A program made the position numbers and the translations under genes. The notes beneath the pieces are model-generated. The model was not told the DNA's origin and made no database searches. It was given only the letters and a program-made list of their open reading frames with translations. Positions 9,685 to 18,636 of a stretch of 64,000 nucleotides of DNA are shown piece after piece (positions within the stretch are counted from its first letter, which is position 1; the number at the start of each line of letters is the position of its first letter). Origin of the DNA: Polynucleobacter meluiroseus (GTDB taxonomy: Bacteria > Pseudomonadota > Gammaproteobacteria > Burkholderiales > Burkholderiaceae); NCBI GenBank assembly GCA_945881875.1, contig CAMCVH010000001.1:620001-684000 (forward strand). Reading direction: 5' to 3'.

Positions 9685-10199
9685 TGATCAGAAATACCTT
9701 GCCCGTCTTGCATTTCACGATCTTGAAATGCCAAATACAACTTATTCAACGAAGCTGTGTTTTTGCAAAACGTTTTATTCGTCAATTATTGGTTGGCTTG
9801 TTTCTAATTAATCTTGGTTTTGGGACCGCTTATGCCCAAGCTTGGAATACTCTCAGCGAAGACCAGCGCTCTGTATTAACACCCCTTGAAGAAGACTGGG
9901 GATCACTGAGCCTTAATCGTCAAAAGAAGTGGGTTGAAGTAGCCAATTTTTATCCAAAAATGGAAGAGGCTGATCGCATCACACTCCAGTCAAGAATGTC
10001 TGCGTGGGCTGGGTTATCTACCAAAGAAAGACAACGCGCCCGCGATAACTACCTCAGAACTTTAAAGATATCGCCTGAGAAAAAAACCGCCGCTTGGGAA
10101 AATTACCAACAACTGACTGATGAAGAAAAAAAACTCCTGGCTGATAAAAGGGCTGCTTCTGCCAAACGCACCACGGTTACCTCACCAGCGCTAAAATAG
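9684..10199 (+). CDS. DUF3106-type exported protein
   Basis: A 171-residue protein with an N-terminal hydrophobic export signal (LLVGLFLINLGFGTAYAQA, about residues 36-54, preceded by a long basic n-region, so the true start may be further in). The secreted part has regularly spaced Trp and Leu motifs: AWNTLSEDQRSVLTPLEEDW, LSLNRQKKWVEVA and MSAWAGLSTKERQRARDNY. This W-x-x-L-s repeat pattern is the hallmark of DUF3106. Function is unknown; location and coupling put it downstream of the sigma/DUF3619 pair. Confidence 0.75.
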   Translation: MIRNTLPVLHFTILKCQIQLIQRSCVFAKRFIRQLLVGLFLINLGFGTAYAQAWNTLSEDQRSVLTPLEEDWGSLSLNRQKKWVEVANFYPKMEEADRITLQSRMSAWAGLSTKERQRARDNYLRTLKISPEKKTAAWENYQQLTDEEKKLLADKRAASAKRTTVTSPALK

Positions 10200-10204
10200 C
10201 ACTT

Positions 10205-10792
10205 GTGAAACCCTCAGAAAAATTTATCCCTCTACCAGCTGAATATCTCAGCTCACTACCAGCTCCAACAATCAAACGTCGCATCATCCTCAATCTCTAT
10301 GAGATGTTGGTACTTATGGGTGTTGCTGCGTTTTTATTTCTGTTGCCTCACTTGGTTATCGGCGTTGTTCTTAAGGTAACTGCACCCGCTTGGTTTTTAT
10401 TAGCTCATATATATTTAGTTCTGGCTTTTTACTTTGCTTGGTATTGGACTAAGTCTGGTCAGACTCTGGCCATGCAAACATGGAAAATTCAAATGGTGGG
10501 GCAAGACGGTCAGATTTTGACTCGCTCTCAGGCTCTCAAGCGATATGCGTTTGGATCACTTTGGTTAATTCCAGCTGCCATTATTTTGTTTATTTCGTTA
10601 CGAGTGGGTAACTCAGAAAAAATGGGCGCTTACTTTTCAATTGTATTTTTTTCAGTGACGCTATTCTTATGGCCACTGAGCGCTTTACTTGATCGTAAAG
10701 GTCGACAAATGCTTCCGGATCGATGGGCTAATACACGTTTAGTTCAACTACCCCGCTCGATTCCTCATCCAGTCAGCAGTAGTGAAGAATGA
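10205..10792 (+). CDS. RDD family membrane protein
   Basis: A 195-residue integral membrane protein with the RDD-domain plan: an Arg in the first amphipathic segment (KRRIILNLYEMLVLMGVAAF), a second helix, the loop WYWTKSGQTLAMQTWKIQ (the characteristic G-x-T-x-G/A-K-x-W-like stretch), two more helices, and an Asp near the end (LLDRKGRQMLPDRW). It starts with GTG 5 bp after the DUF3106 stop, so it is the fourth gene of the sigma operon. Its 3' end overlaps the convergent haemoglobin gene by 45 bp. RDD proteins are proposed transporters or ion exchangers; the substrate is unknown here. Confidence 0.85.
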   Translation: MKPSEKFIPLPAEYLSSLPAPTIKRRIILNLYEMLVLMGVAAFLFLLPHLVIGVVLKVTAPAWFLLAHIYLVLAFYFAWYWTKSGQTLAMQTWKIQMVGQDGQILTRSQALKRYAFGSLWLIPAAIILFISLRVGNSEKMGAYFSIVFFSVTLFLWPLSALLDRKGRQMLPDRWANTRLVQLPRSIPHPVSSSEE

Positions 10793-11137
10793 TTGCATCA
10801 AGCGCTCAAAAAGAAGTCCGTTAATACCAACATCTTTCATAGCTTGACGCATGCACTGCAACCATTGATCTCTTTCGGATATTCCAATCGGAAAAGACAT
10901 ATGTCGAGACTTTAAGCGAGGATGACCATGCATCTCAACAAATAAATCTGGCCCACCCATCCAACCGCTTAAAAACATAAACAGCTTATCTCCAGAACTA
11001 CTGAGATCTTCTGGATGCATGACTCTAATACCAGCATAGGCAGGCTCTAGAGCCATCAAATCATAGAAACGATTTACTAGCTCACGCAGCTTCTCTTCGC
11101 CGCCAATCAATTCATAAGTTGTTTTTTGTTCCGCCAT
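10748..11137 (-). CDS. Group II truncated haemoglobin
   Basis: This haem protein of 129 residues probably binds O2 or NO. It has the compact 2-on-2 globin pattern of trHb2: YELIGGEEKLRELVNRFYDLM, then the E/F region FLSGWMGGPDLF with its conserved Trp-Gly pairs, then the proximal-histidine motif HGHPRLKSRHMSFPIG, and the C-terminal helices (WLQCMRQAM). It follows the FtsX-type permease at 29 bp on the same strand and converges with the RDD gene, overlapping it. Confidence 0.93.
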   Translation of the reverse strand: MAEQKTTYELIGGEEKLRELVNRFYDLMALEPAYAGIRVMHPEDLSSSGDKLFMFLSGWMGGPDLFVEMHGHPRLKSRHMSFPIGISERDQWLQCMRQAMKDVGINGLLFERLMQSFFTTADWMRNRAG

Positions 11138-11166
11138 AAATGAATCAATTCATCAATAAGATTTAA

Positions 11167-13662
11167 TTAAGCTTCTCTCAAAATTTCAGTAGCTGAGCTA
11201 TTAGTCATTTTTCTTTGCAACCATACACCACCCAGTAAACATACTGTAGTGCCTAATAGCATGCCATAAAACAAAATAATCCAAGACGGCTTTAACTGTA
11301 ATTCAAATACATAGCGAGCCAAAGCCCAACCAATCACTAAAGCACCCGAAGCTGCCAATCCGCCTGCTATTGAACCAATTGCTACCAACTCAGTATAAAA
11401 AGCACGGCGCAATTGAGCATTTGTTGCACCTAAAGTTTTAAGTAGGCCAGCGTCTTTTAAGCGCTGATCTTGAGTAGATGCCAATGAAGCAACCAGTACC
11501 AAGCCGCCGGCACAAATCGTTAGTACAAACAACAATTCGATAGCTGCAGAAAGCTTATTAAGAACATCTTGAACCTGATTCAGTGATGCCTCAACATCTA
11601 CAACGGTGATGTTAGGAAATTGACTGACCAAAGCGATATCAACTGGCAAAACGTTCGGCACAGCAGGTGACTGTTGATAGGCGGTCACCCAACTCTGTGG
11701 CAAATCAGCCATCAAAGCTGGCGGCATGATGGCAAAGAAATTAACCCGCATGGTGCCCCAATCTAATTGTCTAATAGATGTGACCTTAACCTCAATAGGA
11801 ATGCCCGCAACATCAAATGCCAAGGTATCGCCTAAAGACAAGCCGAGAGTTTTAACAATCCCCTGCTCCATAGAAACCTCAGGCAAATTAGTTGATCCGT
11901 GCCACCGTCCTGCAACTAATTTATTCTTTTCTGGCAATTCAGAAGTATAAGAAAGATTAAATTCGCGATCAACCAATCTTTTAGCTCGATCATCTTGATA
12001 TTGATCGGGCATGACAAGTTTGTTATTAACATGGGTCAGCCGACCTCTAATCATTGGATACAAGATAGCTTGATTAACATGAGCTGCCAATAGTTTTTCT
12101 TGAATCAAATCTTTTTGCTCAGGTTGAATATTAACTAAGAAACGATTATATGCATCCACTGATGAGCCACTCTTCCATGCGCTCAGCAAATCTTGTCTGA
12201 CGACCGCTAAAAGTAATAAGGCCATGATGGCAATTGCTAGAGAAGCAATTTGTAAACCTGTGAATAAACTTCTTCTTGATAATGATTGCCAAGCAAAGCG
12301 CTGTACGACTTGACGACCAAAAATAGAATGCTCTGCTAACTTAGCAAAGCCATGAATAGCTAACCAAGAAACGCCAATAAAAACAATAGCGCAAGCAGCA
12401 AAACCACCTAAAGTTACTAAAGCTAACTTAAAGTCTTTAGCTACCAAAATTAATAATCCGAAGTAACTCATTAAGCCAAGAAGCATCAATAACCAAGTAG
12501 AAGTTTTAGGAAAGGGTATGTCTTTTCTTAGAACTCGCAATGGAGAAACGTCACTCAAAGACATCAGAGGAGGCCAAATATATCCCAGTAATAAAACAAC
12601 AGATACTAATAATGACCAGATCAATGGCCAGATAGAGGCAGGCGGTAAGTCAGCCACCATAAGATCGCCCAAGAAAAACAGTAAAGCTTGATGGCCAAGC
12701 CACCCAAAAAAAGCGCCTACGAAGCCACCCAATATAGCCACTACCAAGCTAGCTCTAAAATGCTCAAACAAGACTTGCTTTCTGCTGGCACCTAGACATT
12801 TCCAAATTGCAGCAGGACTTGATTGTTTTGAGATGTATCGCTTCGATGCTAAAGCCATCGCCACCGCAGCAATCATCGCAGTTAGCATCGCTACCAAAGA
12901 TAGAAATCTTTCTGCTCTATCCAAAGTGGCCTTCATAAGAGGTTGGGCATTATCAACATCCTCAACTCTTACCCCCCTTAAACCTTGCTCAAGAATTTTT
13001 TGATCAACCCATACTAGGTAATCTTCAATAGCTTTATCAGATCCAGATAAAAGAGTTCGATAAGTGACACGACTCCCAAATCCAATCAGTTGAGTAGCAA
13101 CTAACTCAGATTCCCGAATCATGACGCGTGGCGCAAAGTTTAAAAAGCCAGCACCTTTATCTAATTCTTGCGTAAGAACAGCACTGATCTTGAATTGAGA
13201 TTGTCCCAATGTTAAAAAATCACCAACATTGACATTCAAACTTGGTAATAAGGTGGGATCAACCCAAACTGTTCCTGGCTCAGGAATATCTTTTGTAGCA
13301 ATACCTTTTGAAAGACCATCGAGACTAATTTTTAAAGTGCCGCGCAAAGGATATGTTTGTGTCACAGCTTTTAAAGCTACTAACTTAGATTGTTGAGCAT
13401 TGCTTGACATGGTTGGAAACACAATTGTCTGTGCAGTACTTAACCCTTTGGTAAGAGCCTCATTAACAAATAGAGTTGGTAGAGGTTGATCGCTTTGAAT
13501 TAATGCATCTGCAGCAATCAGTTGTTTAGCATCACGCTCAAACGCTCTTTGCATCCTGTCAGCAAGATAAGCAACACTACTTAAAGATGCAACCGATACA
13601 ACTAGCGCAACCAAAAGCCAAATAAATTCTATTGACCTTAGAGAGCGAGTGATTGGACTCAT
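11167..13662 (-). CDS. Large FtsX-domain ABC permease
   Basis: An 831-residue inner-membrane protein with one N-terminal anchor (SIEFIWLLVALVVSVASLSSVAYL) and a large periplasmic MacB_PCD-like domain. Two FtsX permease domains follow (about 245-370 and 700-825), with further helices in the middle. The layout matches the YbbP/lysophospholipase-linked permeases that normally work with a YbbA-type ATPase. No ATPase gene adjoins it here, so the partner must be encoded elsewhere or be absent. The ATG at 13662 leaves about 150 bp to tRNA-Arg. Confidence 0.85.
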   Translation of the reverse strand: MSPITRSLRSIEFIWLLVALVVSVASLSSVAYLADRMQRAFERDAKQLIAADALIQSDQPLPTLFVNEALTKGLSTAQTIVFPTMSSNAQQSKLVALKAVTQTYPLRGTLKISLDGLSKGIATKDIPEPGTVWVDPTLLPSLNVNVGDFLTLGQSQFKISAVLTQELDKGAGFLNFAPRVMIRESELVATQLIGFGSRVTYRTLLSGSDKAIEDYLVWVDQKILEQGLRGVRVEDVDNAQPLMKATLDRAERFLSLVAMLTAMIAAVAMALASKRYISKQSSPAAIWKCLGASRKQVLFEHFRASLVVAILGGFVGAFFGWLGHQALLFFLGDLMVADLPPASIWPLIWSLLVSVVLLLGYIWPPLMSLSDVSPLRVLRKDIPFPKTSTWLLMLLGLMSYFGLLILVAKDFKLALVTLGGFAACAIVFIGVSWLAIHGFAKLAEHSIFGRQVVQRFAWQSLSRRSLFTGLQIASLAIAIMALLLLAVVRQDLLSAWKSGSSVDAYNRFLVNIQPEQKDLIQEKLLAAHVNQAILYPMIRGRLTHVNNKLVMPDQYQDDRAKRLVDREFNLSYTSELPEKNKLVAGRWHGSTNLPEVSMEQGIVKTLGLSLGDTLAFDVAGIPIEVKVTSIRQLDWGTMRVNFFAIMPPALMADLPQSWVTAYQQSPAVPNVLPVDIALVSQFPNITVVDVEASLNQVQDVLNKLSAAIELLFVLTICAGGLVLVASLASTQDQRLKDAGLLKTLGATNAQLRRAFYTELVAIGSIAGGLAASGALVIGWALARYVFELQLKPSWIILFYGMLLGTTVCLLGGVWLQRKMTNSSATEILREA

Positions 13663-13783
13663 AAATCTTTCTTAGATAAGCTATTTATTTAGCTGCTGAG
13701 TTAAGGATTAGTGACTTTAAGAATCCTAATATAAGCTAAATGAGATTCGCGTGCATATCCTAAAAATTAAGCTTGAATGAAAG

Positions 13784-13808
13784 AGGGCCTAGTTATAAAC
13801 TAGGCCCT
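13784..13808 (-). terminator. Hairpin after tRNA-Arg
   Basis: A perfect inverted repeat GGGCCTAGTT/AACTAGGCCC (13785-13794 with 13798-13807, 3-nt loop) lies about 8 bp beyond the tRNA 3' end and is followed on the minus strand by CTTTCATT. The weak T-run makes it a moderate terminator. Confidence 0.6.
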
Positions 13809-13815
13809 TCTTATT

Positions 13816-13892
13816 TGGTGCGGCTGGCAGGAATTGAACCCACGACCCCTTGGTTCGTAGCCAAGTACTCTATCCAACTGAGCTACAGCCGC
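13816..13892 (-). tRNA. tRNA-Arg (anticodon ACG)
   Basis: A 77-nt cloverleaf on the minus strand with the acceptor stem GCGGCTG/CAGCCGC, discriminator A and genome-encoded CCA. It has the D-arm TAGCTCAGTTGGATAGAG, anticodon loop CTACGAA (ACG, deaminated to ICG in bacteria) and T-arm GGGTTCAATTC. It lies between the FtsX-type permease and greB. Confidence 0.97.
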
Positions 13893-13911
13893 TTAAGACC
13901 AATATTATGCC

Positions 13912-14397
13912 ATGGAAATCAAAAACTACATAACTCCTACCGGTCATCAACGCATTAAAGATGAACTTTTACATCTTTTGGATACTGATCGCCCAACAGT
14001 TGTTAAAACTGTCACTTGGGCAGCCTCGAATGGCGATCGCTCTGAAAATGCAGATTACCAGTATGGCAAGAAACGTCTTCGAGAAATAGATAGAAGAATT
14101 TACTTCTTAACTAAGCGTTTAGAAGATGCAGTCGTGGTTGATCCAGAAACGCGAGAACAAACAGATCAAATATTTTTTGGAGCTACTGTTACTTTTGCTG
14201 ATGAAGATGGTACTGAAACAACCGTTTCAATTGTGGGTGTAGATGAAGTCAATATGGATAAAGGTCATGTGAGCTGGATTTCACCTATTGCCAAAGCATT
14301 AATCAAAGCAAGAGAGGGCGATATCGTTAAGCTGATGACTCCGAAGGGCATGAAAGCTGTTGATATTTTGAGCGTTACTTACCAAAAACTCTCGTAA
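13912..14397 (+). CDS. greB: Transcription elongation factor GreB
   Basis: It stimulates RNA polymerase to cleave backtracked transcripts. The 161-residue protein has the N-terminal coiled-coil hairpin with its tip motif SNGDRSENADYQYGKKRLREID and a C-terminal FKBP-like domain ending in DILSVTYQ. The basic, GreB-style patch (YQYGKKRLREIDRRIYFLTKRLE) separates it from GreA. It begins 19 bp from the divergent tRNA-Arg, and its last 23 bp overlap the convergent spoT end. Confidence 0.93.
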   Translation: MEIKNYITPTGHQRIKDELLHLLDTDRPTVVKTVTWAASNGDRSENADYQYGKKRLREIDRRIYFLTKRLEDAVVVDPETREQTDQIFFGATVTFADEDGTETTVSIVGVDEVNMDKGHVSWISPIAKALIKAREGDIVKLMTPKGMKAVDILSVTYQKLS

Positions 14398-16657
14398 TTT
14401 TTAAGATGTCTGCATTTTGTCTCAAGCGCCTCATCACTTTAGCCAAGTGATAACGACTATCCACCTGAATCACAAAGTGTATTGAGACTGCTCCCACTTC
14501 AGTGAAGCGATCTTCCATCGTAACGTGAGCAATATTGGCATCGGCTGAAGTCAATGTTCCTGCTATTTTTGCTAGGACGCCTTTAGCATTTTTTACATCC
14601 ACACGAATAGCGACATCAAAGCCTCGCTTGATATCATCAGACCAAACCACATCAATCCAATGTTCAGGATCACGGTGTTGTAAACGCAAAGCTTGATGAC
14701 AAACATCAGTGTGTATCTGTAAGCCCTCCCCCTTGCCTAAGTAACCCAAAATAGTATCTCCAGGAATCGGGTGACAACAAGATGGGAAAAATACAGACTG
14801 ACCTTCTGCTCCGTCAATCATGATGGCCTGACGATGATGAACCTGCACTTCTTCATCTGAATCCCAATCCGACGTATCCAAGCGCATTTGTGAAGACTGA
14901 CCTTTACTCTCATAAAGAATCATTTCGATACGCTTAGCAATAACAGCTGGCACTCGAAGCCCCATGGCCATATCAGCACATAACTCCTCGCGACCTTTTG
15001 ATCCAGTCCAATTTAATAATCTTTCCCAAATCTCATCAGTCACGAGTCCAGCATCACTACCTTGCTGGCGCAGGGCTTGAGAAAGCAAACGTTCGCCTAA
15101 CTGGATAGCTTCAGAATAGCGTCGTGTTTTTAAGAAGTGTCTGATTGCAGCACGGGCTTTACCTGTTTTAACAAAAGATAACCAAACGGGATTAGGTTGA
15201 GAATTGGGTGCAGAGCTAATTTCTACAATATCGCCATTTTTAAGTTCAGTTCTCAAAGGTAATTGGACATTGTTCACCTTAGCACCAACACACTCATTAC
15301 CTAAATCACTATGAACAGCATAAGCAAAATCTAAAGCCGTTGCACCTCGCGGTAGTGCACGTATCTGACCCTTAGGCGTAAAAACATAAACAGCGTCAGG
15401 GAATAAATCAATTTTGACGTGCTCTAAGAATTCTTGAGAGTCGCCACTCTTATTCTGAATATCTATCAAAGACTGCAACCATTGATGGGCTCTAGTTTGC
15501 ATTTCTGTTAGATCATCGTCACCTTCTTTGTATGCCCAATGAGCAGCAACACCTTCTTCAGCCACTTCGTGCATATCTTGCGTACGTATTTGAAACTCAA
15601 CGGGCATACCAAATGGGCCCACTAAAGTGGTATGTAAAGATTGGTAACCATTGAGTTTCGGAATAGCAATATAGTCTTTGAATTTACCAGGCATGGGCTT
15701 ATACAAAGCATGTAAGACACCTAAAGCGCGGTAGCATTCATCTACAGAATTGAGAGTCACTCTGAAAGCGTAAACATCTAAGACTTGAGAAAAACTTAAA
15801 TGCTTTTGTCGCATCTTTGTGTAAATACTGTAAAGCGTTTTTTCACGTCCACGTAAATCTGACTCTAATCCTGAATTACTTAAAGCCATCCTAGAAGTAT
15901 CCAAAATCTTAGCTACGATCTCTTTACGATTGCCGCGTGCTTTTTTAATTGCTTTATTCAAGGTGGCGTATCTAAATGGCGCCCAATTCATAAAGCTTAA
16001 ATCTTGTAGCTCTCGATATACTTGGTTGAGACCCAATCGATGGGCAATCGGTGCGTAAATCTCAGAGGTTTCTAGTGCCACCCTCTTGCGCTTGGCTAAA
16101 GCCATCGCATCAAGAGTTCTCATATTGTGTAAACGATCAGCCAACTTCACCAAAATAACCCGAACATCACGGGCCATCGCCATGAACATTTTTCTAAAGC
16201 TCTCTGCTTGAGCTTCGGCATGACTTTGGAATTCCAACTTGTCTAACTTTGTGAGTCCCTCAACCAGTTCAGCCACTTTCCCACCGAAGATTTGAACTAA
16301 CTCTTCCCTGGTACTTCCAGTGTCTTCAATCACGTCATGTAAAAGTGCCGCCATAATGGAAGGCGCATCTAAACGCCAACTGGCACATAGTTCGGCAACT
16401 GCTAATGGGTGGGTAATGTAAGGTTCGCCACTTTGACGATATTGACCTAGGTGAGCTGAATCAGCATATTGAAATGCTTTTTTTACTAAAGCTATCTCTT
16501 CCGGCTTTAGGTGAGTGATTTTTTTATTGAGTCCCGCAAGAGATACAACTTGGGGGATGGGTGGTTTAGCCGGTTGGGACGTTGGCCCAAATAAATGCCG
16601 GCTAGACTCGTCTAGTAGGGCGGCTAAGATGCCTTGAGCATCAGAGTTGGCAGCCAC
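14375..16657 (-). CDS. spoT: Bifunctional (p)ppGpp synthetase/hydrolase
   Basis: A stringent-response enzyme of 760 residues. The N-terminal HD hydrolase domain (HPLAVAELCASWRLDAPSIMAALLHDVIEDTG, HNMRTLDAM) is intact, followed by the RelA/SpoT synthetase domain (KDYIAIPKLNGYQSLHTTL, EFQIRT). Then come a TGS domain (VYVFTPKGQIRALPRGATALDFAYAVH), a zinc-finger/RIS region (FFPSCCHPIPGDTILGYL) and a C-terminal ACT domain. Both active sites look complete, as expected for SpoT. It lies 13 bp downstream of rpoZ in yicC-gmk-rpoZ-spoT, the conserved gmk-rpoZ-spoT arrangement. Confidence 0.95.
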   Translation of the reverse strand: MAANSDAQGILAALLDESSRHLFGPTSQPAKPPIPQVVSLAGLNKKITHLKPEEIALVKKAFQYADSAHLGQYRQSGEPYITHPLAVAELCASWRLDAPSIMAALLHDVIEDTGSTREELVQIFGGKVAELVEGLTKLDKLEFQSHAEAQAESFRKMFMAMARDVRVILVKLADRLHNMRTLDAMALAKRKRVALETSEIYAPIAHRLGLNQVYRELQDLSFMNWAPFRYATLNKAIKKARGNRKEIVAKILDTSRMALSNSGLESDLRGREKTLYSIYTKMRQKHLSFSQVLDVYAFRVTLNSVDECYRALGVLHALYKPMPGKFKDYIAIPKLNGYQSLHTTLVGPFGMPVEFQIRTQDMHEVAEEGVAAHWAYKEGDDDLTEMQTRAHQWLQSLIDIQNKSGDSQEFLEHVKIDLFPDAVYVFTPKGQIRALPRGATALDFAYAVHSDLGNECVGAKVNNVQLPLRTELKNGDIVEISSAPNSQPNPVWLSFVKTGKARAAIRHFLKTRRYSEAIQLGERLLSQALRQQGSDAGLVTDEIWERLLNWTGSKGREELCADMAMGLRVPAVIAKRIEMILYESKGQSSQMRLDTSDWDSDEEVQVHHRQAIMIDGAEGQSVFFPSCCHPIPGDTILGYLGKGEGLQIHTDVCHQALRLQHRDPEHWIDVVWSDDIKRGFDVAIRVDVKNAKGVLAKIAGTLTSADANIAHVTMEDRFTEVGAVSIHFVIQVDSRYHLAKVMRRLRQNADILKITRVFGK

Positions 16658-16670
16658 CGTTGATCACCTC

Positions 16671-16874
16671 TTATAGAGGTACTTTAACCAACATATCTCG
16701 ATCTGTAACGCCAGCAGCCACTTCACGCAAAGCCATTACCGTTGGCTTGTCTTTGGCATTCACTCTAGGAGCGTGGCCTTGAGCTAATTGGCGAGCGCGA
16801 TAAGTTGCAGCTAGAACCAATTCAAATCGATTTGGAATTGTTTTTAAGCAATCTTCTACAGTGATACGTGCCAT
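16671..16874 (-). CDS. rpoZ: DNA-directed RNA polymerase omega subunit
   Basis: A 67-residue subunit that chaperones beta' assembly and forms part of the ppGpp-binding site. The conserved MARITVEDC start, [14 protein letters not shown] and ALREVAAG are visible. A longer reading from 16934 would add 20 unconserved residues; ATG 16874 gives the family N-terminus. Co-located with spoT, matching the functional link through ppGpp. Confidence 0.96.
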   Translation of the reverse strand: MARITVEDCLKTIPNRFELVLAATYRARQLAQGHAPRVNAKDKPTVMALREVAAGVTDRDMLVKVPL

Positions 16875-17049
16875 ATGTTTTTCTCGATAAATACTAGGAA
16901 TACCCAAAGGATAACGCACTTGTGGAAAACTCACCGAAAGTTCGTTTTATGTCAATAATAAAACTGGGAACTTTGCCCATATTGAACACTTATTCTAAAG
17001 CTGATGTTTAAGTGGTTTTTTGTGCTTGGTTTCGGGCTTAGTTTGGAGT

Positions 17050-17670
17050 TTACTTAAGACCTAACTCTTTAGCTAAAGCTTGATGCTTGGATAATTGCAA
17101 ATCCGATCTTAAGCGGCTAGCAGAAATGATTTGACGTAGCTCAAGTAAAGCTGAATCAAACAAATCATTGACAATCAAATAGTCGGCTTCGTTGACATGG
17201 CTCAACTCTTCTTTAGCTGCTGATACTCTAGATAAAATAGTCTTTTCGTCATCCTGACCTCTTTTACGAAGGCGCTCCTCAAGAGCCTGAATCGATGGTG
17301 GCAGTATGAATATCCAAACAGTGTCAGAAATCATTTTTCGAATTTGGCGTGCGCCTTGCCAATCAATTTCCAAAAGAACATCTTTGCCATTTTGCATTTG
17401 GGCTTCAATCCAAGACTTGGATGTACCGTAATAGTTGCCGTGAACTTCGGCCCACTCTAGAAAATCACCAGCTTCTTTTCTTTTAAGAAACTCCTCTTGA
17501 CTTAAAAAATGGTACTCACGACCATTTTCTTCACCTGGGCGAGGTGAGCGTGTGGTACAGGACACGGATAATTGAATCGCTGAGTCTTTCTCTAGGAGCG
17601 CTTTTACCAAAGAAGATTTGCCCGCTCCAGATGGAGCAACTAACATCAACATACTTCCTGTGTAAGCCAT
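17050..17670 (-). CDS. gmk: Guanylate kinase
   Basis: It phosphorylates GMP to GDP with ATP. The 206-residue protein has the P-loop APSGAGKSSLVKALL at about residues 13-27, then the GMP-binding stretch TTRSPRPGEENGREYHF and FLEWAEVHGNYYGTS, and the lid with LRKRGQD. It follows yicC at 23 bp and precedes rpoZ by 175 bp. Confidence 0.97.
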   Translation of the reverse strand: MAYTGSMLMLVAPSGAGKSSLVKALLEKDSAIQLSVSCTTRSPRPGEENGREYHFLSQEEFLKRKEAGDFLEWAEVHGNYYGTSKSWIEAQMQNGKDVLLEIDWQGARQIRKMISDTVWIFILPPSIQALEERLRKRGQDDEKTILSRVSAAKEELSHVNEADYLIVNDLFDSALLELRQIISASRLRSDLQLSKHQALAKELGLK

Positions 17671-17693
17671 AACGCTCTCCTGTACTAACTTGT

Positions 17694-18614
17694 TTATTCT
17701 AGGTTTTGCACTTGTTCACGCATTTGCTCTATCAGTAACTTCATTTCGATAGAAGCATCACTGCTTTCTTGAGACACAGACTTTGAACCCAAAGTATTTG
17801 CTTCACGGTTGAGCTCTTGCATCAAGAAATCTAATCTTTTACCAACAGGGCCGCCTTTGATCAAAGCTGCCTCAACAACATCCAAGTGAGTTTTTAAACG
17901 ACTTAGCTCTTCAGCAACGTCAATACGAACACCATAAAGAACGACTTCTTGCTTGATCCTATCTGAAATGTCAGTTTTAGAATTGGCGTGGCCTTGTGCA
18001 TCGATCCCAGTCAGTATCTCTGTCAGGCGCTCAGAGAGCTTGGCTTGATGAGCTCCAACAATCGTTGGGATCAAAGGCTCTATTTGGGTAACGATCGATC
18101 TAATGCCATTCACGCGCTCCATGAGCACGCCACGCAAAGCCAAACCTTCTTCTTGACGACTGAGCTTAAGTGCCTTCACTGCCTCATTAGATGCCTCTAC
18201 CGTAGCATTACGCCAAAACTCATCATTCGCCTTAGATTCATTCAAGATGCCAGGCCAACGGAGTATTTCACCCATTTTTAAGGTTCCTGCATTGGGCATC
18301 TCTTTTAATACGGCAGCTTCTAATGCCTTCAAGCTGGTTAGAGCCTCTGGGTTCAGCAAATCGGTTGGTGCTTGAGTAGTAGAGGCCTCACGCTGGATAT
18401 TGATTCGAAACTCAACCTTGCCTCTAGAGAGCTGTTTTGTAACTAGTTCCCTAATAGCCATCTCAGAGGATCTGCACTCTTCGGGCGAACGTATGTTCAA
18501 ATCTAGGAAACGACTATTCACAGAGCGGCATTCCACCGCTACAGTTGCATAGACACCGCCACCCAGATCTAATTGTCTGGAGGCACTACCAAAACCGGTC
18601 ATACTTTCTATCAT
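17694..18614 (-). CDS. yicC: YicC family endoribonuclease-like protein
   Basis: A 306-residue protein with the YicC-like N-terminal domain (MIESMTGFGSASR, VAVECRSVNSRFLD) and the C-terminal DUF1732 domain (YGVRIDVAEELSRLKTHLD, PVGKRLDFLMQELNREANT, which includes the conserved Glu/Asn residues). Family members have been described as endoribonucleases acting on small RNAs. The frame extends upstream to 18893 without homology; the ATG at 18614 matches the family start. It is divergent from rph with only 22 bp between the starts. Confidence 0.93.
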   Translation of the reverse strand: MIESMTGFGSASRQLDLGGGVYATVAVECRSVNSRFLDLNIRSPEECRSSEMAIRELVTKQLSRGKVEFRINIQREASTTQAPTDLLNPEALTSLKALEAAVLKEMPNAGTLKMGEILRWPGILNESKANDEFWRNATVEASNEAVKALKLSRQEEGLALRGVLMERVNGIRSIVTQIEPLIPTIVGAHQAKLSERLTEILTGIDAQGHANSKTDISDRIKQEVVLYGVRIDVAEELSRLKTHLDVVEAALIKGGPVGKRLDFLMQELNREANTLGSKSVSQESSDASIEMKLLIEQMREQVQNLE

Positions 18615-18636
18615 CCCTACATTGTAAAGTCCTATC

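Noticed and set aside
13773-13958. Plus-strand 61-residue frame across tRNA-Arg (AGIEPTTPWF-like)
   Set aside because: It is the antisense reading of the tRNA gene, a common false gene; the tRNA folds perfectly.
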